Shown: piece by piece, positions 1 to 5,067 of the stretch
Position numbering within the stretch: the stretch's first letter is position 1
Layout of the letters: each line of letters starts with the position of its first letter
Assembly (NCBI GenBank): GCA_031262265.1
Contig: JAISIB010000076.1
Span: 1 to 5,067, forward strand
Origin: Prevotellaceae bacterium
GTDB lineage: Bacteria > Bacteroidota > Bacteroidia > Bacteroidales > Bacteroidaceae
Direction of reading: 5' to 3'
DNA length: 5,067 bases
The notes under the pieces: model-generated
The model's input: only the letters and a program-made list of their open reading frames with translations
The model's database searches: none
Told to the model about the DNA's origin: nothing
Position numbers and translations under genes: made by a program

Positions 1-25
1 CCGGTTATCTGAACTAACTAATCCA

Positions 26-67
26 AAAGCCGGCTCGCATCCTCTTAGGGAACGGCGAGCCGGCTTT
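26..67 (-). terminator. Intrinsic terminator downstream of rpoD, possibly bidirectional
   Basis: A perfect 12-base inverted repeat, AAAGCCGGCTCG at 26-37 and CGAGCCGGCTTT at 56-67, encloses an 18-base loop. It begins 36 bases after the rpoD stop codon, where a terminator is expected. On the minus strand the hairpin runs into a short TTTT and then GGATT. On the plus strand it is followed by CATTTTTCG, a better T-run, so it may also stop a convergent gene entering from the left of the window. That neighbour is not visible. The GC-rich stem and A/T-flanked base fit a rho-independent terminator; its orientation is less certain than its existence. Confidence 0.85.
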
Positions 68-103
68 CATTTTTCGTCCAAAGAAACGGAAATCTACAAG
101 GTT

Positions 104-964
104 TTACCCCAAGTAAGCCTTGAGCAATTTACTACGATTGGCTTGTCTTAATCTACGGATTGCTTTTTCCTTAATCTGACGAACGCGTTCACGGGTAAGC
201 CCGAATCGGTCGCCGATTTCTTCCAGCGTCATTTCTGATTGTCCGATACCGAAGAACATCTGTACGATTTCTTTCTCCCGATCGGTTAACGTAGACAATG
301 CTCTGTCGATTTCCCTCGCAAGTGATTCACTTACCAGAGTGCGGTCGGCCATCGGCGAATCGTCGTTGATCAACACATCCAATAGGCTATTGTCTTCGCC
401 TTCTACGAACGGAGCATCCACAGATACATGGCGTCCCGACACTTTCAAGGTGTCGGAGATTTTGTCCACCGGAATATCCAATTCCTGCGCCAACTCTTCG
501 GGCGACGGACGACGCTCATTCTCTTGCTCGAACTTGGAAAGGGCTTTGCTGATTTTGTTCAGCGAACCGACCTGATTCAGCGGGAGACGAACGATACGCG
601 ATTGTTCTGCCAATGCTTGTAGAATAGACTGACGAATCCACCACACTGCATAACTGATAAACTTGAATCCACGCGTCTCGTCAAACTTCTCTGCCGCTTT
701 GATCAGCCCCAGATTTCCTTCGTTGATAAGGTCAGGCAAACTAAGCCCTTGATTCTGGTACTGTTTGGCGACAGAAACGACGAACCGAAGATTGGCGCGC
801 GTCAGTTTCTCCAATGCAGCACGGTCTCCTTTACGGATGCGTTGAGCCAACTCCACTTCTTCTTCCACAGTAATCAAGTCCTCACGGCCGATTTCCTGCA
901 AATACTTGTCAAGCGAAGCGCTCTCTCTGTTCGTGATACTCTTGGTAATCTTTAGTTGTCTCAT
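104..964 (-). CDS. rpoD: Primary (housekeeping) RNA polymerase sigma factor, sigma-70 family, Bacteroidetes type
   Basis: This 286-residue protein binds core RNA polymerase in the cytoplasm and recognises housekeeping promoters. Region 1.2 lies at about residues 17-47 (SLDKYLQEIGRE). Region 2 lies at about 54-125, with core-binding LPDLINEGNLGL at 76-87 and the promoter-melting aromatic segment FKFISYAVWWIRQ at 100-112. Region 3 is about 128-205. Region 4 is about 219-280, with the -35-reading helix-turn-helix around LTRERVRQIKEKAIRRL at 256-272. Region 1.1 of proteobacterial RpoD is absent, as is usual for the short primary sigma of Bacteroidetes. The frame is open 28 codons further upstream, but the family begins MRQLKITKSIT and the extra codons would run through the promoter and htrA terminator, so the ATG at 962-964 is chosen. 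There is no normally spaced Shine-Dalgarno; an AGG abuts the ATG. The gene is flanked by terminators and is probably monocistronic. Confidence 0.97.
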   Translation of the reverse strand: MRQLKITKSITNRESASLDKYLQEIGREDLITVEEEVELAQRIRKGDRAALEKLTRANLRFVVSVAKQYQNQGLSLPDLINEGNLGLIKAAEKFDETRGFKFISYAVWWIRQSILQALAEQSRIVRLPLNQVGSLNKISKALSKFEQENERRPSPEELAQELDIPVDKISDTLKVSGRHVSVDAPFVEGEDNSLLDVLINDDSPMADRTLVSESLAREIDRALSTLTDREKEIVQMFFGIGQSEMTLEEIGDRFGLTRERVRQIKEKAIRRLRQANRSKLLKAYLG

Positions 965-973
965 CCTGATAAG

Positions 974-981
974 CAAATTTA
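974..981 (-). promoter_or_regulatory. Alternative -7 element for rpoD (near-leaderless)
   Basis: On the minus strand this octamer reads TAAATTTG, a full match to the Bacteroidetes -7 consensus TAnnTTTG. It ends nine bases before the rpoD ATG, so a start site at normal distance would leave only a few bases of leader. No TTTG sits about 19-21 bases upstream, where the -33 element should be; that position holds an A-rich stretch. It may be a real near-leaderless promoter or simply an A/T-rich coincidence. The word match is seen; the function is inferred. Confidence 0.3.
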
Positions 982-982
982 G

Positions 983-998
983 CGTGCAAAATTGCACG
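983..998. repeat. Perfect palindrome just upstream of rpoD
   Basis: CGTGCAA (983-989) and TTGCACG (992-998) are perfect inverted arms around a two-base AA centre. The site lies 18 bases before the rpoD start codon and covers the better-spaced candidate -7 element. It could be an operator for a dimeric regulator. Read on the plus strand, a six-pair stem with a four-base loop is followed by six T residues (999-1004), so it could instead end antisense transcription leaving rpoD before it enters htrA. The symmetry is certain; both roles are inferred. Confidence 0.55.
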
Positions 999-1018
999 TT
1001 TTTTATAAGAATAACAAA
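987..1018 (-). promoter_or_regulatory. Candidate rpoD promoter (-33 TTTG / -7 CAATTTTG)
   Basis: Read on the minus strand, TTTG at 1015-1018 is followed by a 20-base spacer and then CAATTTTG at 987-994. The Bacteroidetes primary-sigma consensus is TTTG near -33 and TAnnTTTG near -7, so this matches both TTTG cores and the spacing, with one mismatch (C for T) in the -7 element. Transcription would begin about 15-20 bases before the ATG. The -33 box overlaps the last bases of the htrA terminator hairpin and the -7 box lies inside the palindrome at 983-998. If correct, RpoD would transcribe its own gene here. Confidence 0.4.
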
Positions 1019-1055
1019 ACAAAGTGCCGACTTGTTCACGGTCGACACCTTGTTT
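1017..1055 (-). terminator. Intrinsic terminator of htrA
   Basis: On the minus strand AAACAAGGTGTCGAC (1055-1041) pairs with GTCGGCACTTTGTTT (1031-1017). The stem is 15 pairs, including two G-T wobbles, with a nine-base loop. A T-rich tail (TTGTTATTCTTAT) follows. The hairpin begins 18 bases after the htrA stop codon. Its strength and position indicate that most htrA transcripts end here and that rpoD needs its own promoter. Confidence 0.85.
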
Positions 1056-1073
1056 AACTTTTATTTATGTGAT

Positions 1074-2633
1074 TTATTGCTCCGTCGACAAATCCACCGC
1101 GTAGTTTCCGCGCTTGCCGGACGGGAAAATACCCGAAATGAAGAGCACCTGTTCAGGAGTTTTAGAGGCTGCTTTCATAGCTTCCTGCAAATCATCCAAC
1201 GTGCTGATATTAGTACCGTTGGCTTTCAGGATAATAAATCCTTTGCGGATGCCTGCCGACTGAAACTTACCGGATGTTACGCCCGTTACTTCCAGACCGT
1301 AGCTTAAACGGAGCTGCTGCTTCGTTTCATCGGGAAGCTCGCGGAATGCCGCACCCAACATTTCCATATCTACGTTCTTCACCAGCTTAGTCGTGCCCTG
1401 CTCGTTTTTCAAAACGACTTCTACGATTTTCTCTTTCTTATCGCGCAACAGTTTCACTTTCACCTTATCGCCCGGACGATGCATAGCTAACGCCTCTTGC
1501 AGGTCGGCGAAACTTTTAATCTCGCGATTGTTCAATCCGATGATTACGTCACCGGTTTGAATATCGGCCGTCGAAGCAGATCCGCCGTCTACAATATTTG
1601 TTATCAACAGCCCTGAATTCAGGTTCAAACCTTTTTCACGCTCTTCGGCCTCCTTACGCGTTTCCTCCGGCCAATCGCTCCGATCTGCACCTATTTCTTG
1701 TATATTCACGCCCAACATGGCACGCTGCACGATGCCGTATTGTTTCAAATCGGCAACTACATTCGTCATGATACTCGTAGGAATAGCGAACCCATAGCCG
1801 CTAAACGTTCCCGTGGGCGATGCCAACACAGCGTTTATACCTACCAATTCTCCCTTTGCGTTTACCAATGCACCGCCACTATTTCCGGGATTGATCGCAG
1901 CATCCGTTTGTATAAAAGCTTCTATACCCGATTCCGTATTGGATTGCCTATATACATCCAAACGACGCGCTTTGGCACTGACAATACCGGCCGTCACCGT
2001 TGATGAGAGATTAAACGGATTACCGACGGCCAATACCCATTCGCCGATTTTCAACGCATCCGAATCTCCGACTGGCAACGTCGGAAAATCATCTCCTTCA
2101 ATCTTTATCAAAGCGATGTCGGTCACAGCGTCCGTACCAATCAGTCGAGCCTTAAATTCGCGATTGTCATTCAGTTTGACCGTCAATTCATCTGCGCCCT
2201 CTACGACGTGATTATTGGTAACGATGTAACCGTCTTTCGACAAAATGACGCCCGAGCCGGCACCGCGTTGCTGCTCCGGCTGTTGACGCCGATATTGCTG
2301 ATTGGGATTTTGCGGTCCGAAGAACCATTCAAAAATATCCGGTTGTTGACGTTGGTTATATCGTTGGCGCACCTGTTTAACCACAGCAATGTGCACCACG
2401 GCGTGCACCGAATTCTCGGCAGCCAATGTTAGATCCACCGGCTGCGCTTCCGCCACGCTGTATGAAGCCAGTTTTACGTTGGGGTTCTGCTGAAACATTT
2501 CTGTAAAAGAGCCCTTGTTAGAGCTATCGGTTCCCGTTTTCGGCATTATGACATACGTCGTCAAGCCGGCAACGGCCGCACTGAAACAAGCTATCGCCAG
2601 TCCAGTAAAAAGCGTTTTCTTCGTTAGTTTCAT
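1074..2633 (-). CDS. htrA: Do/HtrA-family (DegP/DegQ-like) periplasmic serine endoprotease with two PDZ domains
   Basis: This 519-residue envelope quality-control protease degrades, and in some relatives chaperones, misfolded periplasmic or outer-membrane proteins. Residues 1-7 are basic and about 8-30 form a hydrophobic export signal or membrane anchor. The trypsin-like domain spans about 68-300 with the triad His142 (TNNHVVEG), Asp172 (TDIALIKI) and Ser252 (NPGNSGGAL). A Gln/Asn/Arg-rich segment at about 87-124 occupies the LA-loop position, which in DegP influences oligomer and active-site state. PDZ1 is about 304-410 (LGVNIQEI, then GLLITNIVDGGSA). PDZ2 is about 425-515 (GLEVTGVTSGKF). 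Two PDZ domains and this length fit DegP/DegQ rather than one-PDZ DegS. The ATG at 2631-2633 starts the signal sequence and follows purine-rich AGAAGAAAG. A strong terminator follows the gene. DegP and DegQ cannot be told apart from sequence alone, so the symbol is the general one. Confidence 0.95.
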   Translation of the reverse strand: MKLTKKTLFTGLAIACFSAAVAGLTTYVIMPKTGTDSSNKGSFTEMFQQNPNVKLASYSVAEAQPVDLTLAAENSVHAVVHIAVVKQVRQRYNQRQQPDIFEWFFGPQNPNQQYRRQQPEQQRGAGSGVILSKDGYIVTNNHVVEGADELTVKLNDNREFKARLIGTDAVTDIALIKIEGDDFPTLPVGDSDALKIGEWVLAVGNPFNLSSTVTAGIVSAKARRLDVYRQSNTESGIEAFIQTDAAINPGNSGGALVNAKGELVGINAVLASPTGTFSGYGFAIPTSIMTNVVADLKQYGIVQRAMLGVNIQEIGADRSDWPEETRKEAEEREKGLNLNSGLLITNIVDGGSASTADIQTGDVIIGLNNREIKSFADLQEALAMHRPGDKVKVKLLRDKKEKIVEVVLKNEQGTTKLVKNVDMEMLGAAFRELPDETKQQLRLSYGLEVTGVTSGKFQSAGIRKGFIILKANGTNISTLDDLQEAMKAASKTPEQVLFISGIFPSGKRGNYAVDLSTEQ

Positions 2634-2736
2634 ACTTTCTTCTTTTTAAAGTTGATACTATTTGTTAGTGTTATGTTCTACAATTCTGACGGCAATATAC
2701 CCACAAAGTTTATTCTTCTACGAAACTTGGCAGCGA

Positions 2737-2762
2737 GTTTTGAGTTCATTTAACACCAAAAC
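2737..2762. repeat. Imperfect inverted repeat upstream of htrA
   Basis: GTTTTG (2737-2742) and CAAAAC (2757-2762) are complementary arms. Inside them GTT (2744-2746) and AAC (2752-2754) can also pair around a five-base loop, with a small asymmetric internal loop between the two stems. It lies about 105-130 bases upstream of the htrA start. The stem is A/T-rich with no T-tract after it on the minus strand, so it is a poor terminator. It may be a protein-binding site or chance. Confidence 0.3.
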
Positions 2763-2790
2763 CGAACGATTAACAAGGCTTAACGGCAAA

Positions 2791-2807
2791 ACTGACATTT
2801 TTGCAGT
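2791..2807. repeat. Imperfect palindrome between valS and htrA
   Basis: ACTGACATTTTTGCAGT has perfect outer arms ACTG/CAGT and a partly symmetric interior. It begins 20 bases past the valS stop codon and about 160 bases before the htrA start. On the minus strand it can fold as ACTGCA against TGTCAGT with one bulged T and is followed by TTTTGCC, so it might act as a weak valS terminator. It might equally be an operator controlling htrA. Neither role is proven by the sequence. Confidence 0.4.
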
Positions 2808-2827
2808 AGCTAAACGGATTAACGCGG

Positions 2828-5067
2828 TTAGTTATTGATTTTTCGCAGTACCATAATATTTTCTCTCAGTGCCGCAATAATCTGCCGCGCATCGGCCTCT
2901 TTCTTTCTTTCCAGCTCCAATACTGCAGCCGGCGCATTGGTTACGAACTTCTCGTTGGAGAGCTTTTTAAGCACACCCTGCAAGAATCCTTCCTTATGTT
3001 TTAGCTCGGCTTCCAAACGACTGATTTCCGCTTCGACATCCATCTTTCCACTTAACGGTACGGCAAATTCCGTCGTTCCTACCAAGAAAGATGCAGCCGT
3101 CGTATCTTTTTCCTCCACTACGCGAATGGCGGAAAGATTGCATATCTTTGTCAGTATCGGATTGAAAGTTGCCACAGGATTCCCGCTCACTATTTCCAAT
3201 TCCATCGTTTCTTTGGGAGAGATATTCTTTTCTTGCCGAATAGCACGCACATGGGCTACGATTTCCTTTACCCACTCGAACGCAGGCAAGACATCGGACG
3301 ATGCAACCGCTTCCCGCTTCATCGTATCCGTCATCAGGCTGGCACCTTCGCTACGTGTTTCTATCGTTTGCCATAGTTCTTCCGTAATAAACGGCATAAA
3401 CGGATGTAATAGGTGTAGCAAACCATCCAAATAACCCAGTGTCGCCCGATATGTGGCAGCATCTATCGCCTCGCCATAAGCAGGCTTGATGATTTCCAAA
3501 TACCACGACGAAAACTCGTCCCAAAACAACTTGTACACAGCCATCAGGGCTTCGCTCAGACGGTATTTGCCAAACAAATCTGCCACTTCGTCAGCCACAG
3601 CTTGCTGTTTGGCCTCAAACCATTGCACAGCCAAACGGTTCTCTGCCGGTTGCGCCTTTTCTTCCACGCTCCATCCCTTAATCAAACGGAACGCATTCCA
3701 TATCTTGTTGCAGAAGTTACGACCCTGCTCGCAAAGAGCCTCGTCAAAAAGAATGTCATTGCCTGCCGGAGCCGACAACATCATACCCATTCGTACGCCG
3801 TCCGCACCAAATTTATCAATGAGATCAAGGGGATCGGGTGAATTGCCCAATTGCTTCGACATCTTACGCCCAAGCTTATCGCGCACAATACCGGTAAAGT
3901 AGACGTTACGGAAGGGCATATCTCCCTTGTATTCATACCCTGCCATAATCATCCTCGCCACCCAAAAGAAAATAATATCCGGTCCTGTTACCAAATCACT
4001 GGTCGGGTAGTAATACTCTATTTCTTTATTGTGAGGATCAAGTATGCCATTGAATAGCGAAATCGGCCACAGCCACGAAGAGAACCACGTATCCAGACAG
4101 TCTTCATCTTGACGCAAATCGGCGAGCGTTAGATTCGGATGAGTAGTATGCGCTTTCGCCAGTGCTTCCGTCTCATTCTCGGCAACGACGATACTGCCGT
4201 TAGGAAGATACCATGCCGGTATCCGATGCCCCCACCACAGTTGGCGACTGATGTTCCAATCGCGGATATTCTCCAACCAATTGTTATACGTCACCTTGTA
4301 TTTGGACGGATAGAACTTTAAGTCATCATTCATGACGGGCGGCAATGCCATATCTGCGAAGTGTTGCATCTTTAAGAACCATTGCATCGAGAGCTTCGGC
4401 TCAATCACCACGTTCGTACGCTCCGAATAGCCCACCTTATTCGTATAGGCTTCCTCTTTCTCCAACAGACCGGCCGCGTGCAAATCAAGGACAATCTGTT
4501 TACGCACGTCGAATCTGTCCATTCCCACGTACAATTCACCTGTTTCGCTAATCGTTCCGTTATCATTAAAGACGTCTACTATAGGCAAGTTATATTTCTG
4601 ACCCAGCATATAGTCATTGACGTCATGCGCAGGCGTTACTTTCAAACAACCCGTACCGAATTCTATATCCACGTATTCGTCCTCAATCACAGGAATAACC
4701 CGATTCAGCAATGGCACGATAACCTTTTTTCCTTTCAGGTGCTCGTTCTTCGGATCATTCGGATTGATACACATGGCGACGTCTCCCATAATCGTTTCGG
4801 GGCGCGTAGTCGCCACAACGGCATAACCGTCCTCACCGGAAATCCGGTAGCGAAGATAATAGAGTTTACCGTGTTCTTCTTTGTATATCACCTCTTCATC
4901 GGATACGGCTGTCAACGCCTTCGTATCCCAATTAATCATACGCACGCCGCGATAGATAAGACCTTTATTGTAGAGATCAACGAATACCCGAATGACGCTC
5001 CGGCTGCGTATCTCGTCCATCGTAAAAGCCGTGCGCTCCCAATCGCACGAAGCCCCTAAGCGGCGCA
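2828..5067 (-). CDS. valS: Valyl-tRNA synthetase, partial (N-terminus beyond the window)
   Basis: This cytoplasmic class Ia enzyme joins valine to tRNA-Val using ATP and hydrolyses mischarged Thr-tRNA-Val. The frame stays open to the window edge: upstream of the Met at 5018-5020 it continues RRLGASCDWERTAFT, standard ValRS sequence, so that Met is internal. About 745 residues are visible of roughly 875; the missing part should hold the start and the HIGH-type ATP motif. Counting from the Met at 5018-5020, the CP1 editing domain is about 45-215 (TTRPETIMGD at 71-80, TPAHDVNDY at 129-137). The catalytic core resumes with WNISRQLWWGHRIPAWY at 255-271 and GPDIIFFWVARM at 346-357. The second ATP motif is KMSKQ at 386-390 (3851-3865). 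An anticodon-binding helical domain spans about 465-610. The charged C-terminal segment at about 658-728 fits the ValRS coiled coil. The frame is intact and ends with TAA at 2828-2830. Confidence 0.97.
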   Translation of the reverse strand, partial: RRLGASCDWERTAFTMDEIRSRSVIRVFVDLYNKGLIYRGVRMINWDTKALTAVSDEEVIYKEEHGKLYYLRYRISGEDGYAVVATTRPETIMGDVAMCINPNDPKNEHLKGKKVIVPLLNRVIPVIEDEYVDIEFGTGCLKVTPAHDVNDYMLGQKYNLPIVDVFNDNGTISETGELYVGMDRFDVRKQIVLDLHAAGLLEKEEAYTNKVGYSERTNVVIEPKLSMQWFLKMQHFADMALPPVMNDDLKFYPSKYKVTYNNWLENIRDWNISRQLWWGHRIPAWYLPNGSIVVAENETEALAKAHTTHPNLTLADLRQDEDCLDTWFSSWLWPISLFNGILDPHNKEIEYYYPTSDLVTGPDIIFFWVARMIMAGYEYKGDMPFRNVYFTGIVRDKLGRKMSKQLGNSPDPLDLIDKFGADGVRMGMMLSAPAGNDILFDEALCEQGRNFCNKIWNAFRLIKGWSVEEKAQPAENRLAVQWFEAKQQAVADEVADLFGKYRLSEALMAVYKLFWDEFSSWYLEIIKPAYGEAIDAATYRATLGYLDGLLHLLHPFMPFITEELWQTIETRSEGASLMTDTMKREAVASSDVLPAFEWVKEIVAHVRAIRQEKNISPKETMELEIVSGNPVATFNPILTKICNLSAIRVVEEKDTTAASFLVGTTEFAVPLSGKMDVEAEISRLEAELKHKEGFLQGVLKKLSNEKFVTNAPAAVLELERKKEADARQIIAALRENIMVLRKINN

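Larger units (their letters stand above)
2634..2827 (-). promoter_or_regulatory. valS-htrA intergenic region, presumed htrA promoter and leader
   Basis: These 194 bases contain no coding frame or RNA gene that I recognise. They should hold the end of the valS message and the promoter of htrA. No good TTTG/TAnnTTTG pair is present. The nearest candidates are TTTG at 2703-2706 without a convincing -7, and TATATTGC at 2692-2699 with only a TTTC about 22 bases upstream. This leaves open a weak primary-sigma promoter, an alternative sigma factor, or read-through from valS. The last bases before the htrA ATG are AGAAGAAAGT, a purine-rich stretch that may help ribosome loading. Two imperfect inverted repeats in this region are listed separately. 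Confidence 0.4.

Noticed and set aside
965..1048. Upstream in-frame extension of rpoD by 28 codons to an ATG at 1046-1048
   Set aside because: The extension reads through the htrA terminator and the rpoD promoter words, and its residues do not resemble a sigma factor. The family N-terminus MRQLKITKSITNRE begins at 964.
906..1307. Plus-strand open frame of 133 codons spanning the rpoD-htrA gap
   Set aside because: It crosses the ends of two real genes and two hairpins, has no family resemblance, and is explained as a shadow.
2586..2597. Lipoprotein signal (cysteine at HtrA residue 16)
   Set aside because: The residues before Cys16 do not fit the lipobox at -3, and the hydrophobic run continues well past the cysteine, which fits a membrane segment or ordinary signal peptide.
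2783..2808. Sigma-54 promoter near the TGACA...TTGC words upstream of htrA
   Set aside because: The GG-like and TTGC halves are too close together for the -24/-12 spacing and the GG is missing.
2994..3275. Minus-strand 93-codon frame inside valS in another phase
   Set aside because: It is fully contained in valS, whose own frame is intact, and its composition is unlike a real protein.
2835..3434. Plus-strand open frame of 199 codons opposite the valS 3' part
   Set aside because: The low-complexity, serine-rich translation is typical of the antisense of a helical charged protein. No supporting context.
5018..5020. ATG at 5018-5020 as the start of valS
   Set aside because: The frame continues open to the window edge with conserved ValRS residues (LGASCDWERTAFT), so this Met is internal and the gene is truncated by the window.
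4382..5059. Plus-strand open frame of 225 codons opposite valS
   Set aside because: It lies wholly antisense to a well-supported gene and has no recognisable domain; a shadow of valS codon use.
1..5067. A new multi-gene system, mobile element, tRNA or CRISPR array
   Set aside because: The window is filled by three conserved housekeeping genes with short gaps. No transposase, terminal repeats, regular repeat-spacer pattern or tRNA-like fold was seen on either strand.

Overview
The window looks like a chromosomal housekeeping segment from a member of the Bacteroidales (Bacteroides, Parabacteroides or Tannerella-like). The evidence is protein content. The 286-residue primary sigma factor lacks region 1.1 and begins MRQLKITKSITNRE, the form typical of Bacteroidetes. 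The HtrA-type protease and the valyl-tRNA synthetase also read as members of that lineage. Start codons lack clear Shine-Dalgarno spacing, and TTTG-type promoter words precede the sigma gene, both as expected for the phylum. Genus or species cannot be fixed from this sequence alone.

All three genes lie on the minus strand, so transcription runs from high to low coordinates. From right to left they are: valS (2828 to beyond 5067, its N-terminal part outside the window), a 194-base gap, a Do/HtrA-family periplasmic serine protease (1074-2633), a 109-base gap, and the primary sigma factor gene rpoD (104-964). The last 103 bases (1-103) hold a strong hairpin terminator behind rpoD. The gap between htrA and rpoD holds a strong hairpin terminator for htrA, then a palindrome and candidate promoter words for rpoD. 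htrA and rpoD are therefore probably separate transcription units. The gap between valS and htrA holds two imperfect inverted repeats and a purine-rich stretch before the htrA start, but no confident promoter or terminator. No gap without a gene exceeds 300 bases.

The genes do not form a pathway. ValRS charges tRNA-Val for translation, HtrA maintains envelope protein quality, and RpoD directs most housekeeping transcription. All three reading frames are intact, with catalytic or binding motifs in place. I see no mobile element, tRNA, rRNA, CRISPR array or phage gene, and no sign of a new multi-gene system. The most interesting sites are regulatory: the palindrome over the probable rpoD promoter, how tightly that promoter abuts the htrA terminator, and the symmetric element upstream of htrA.
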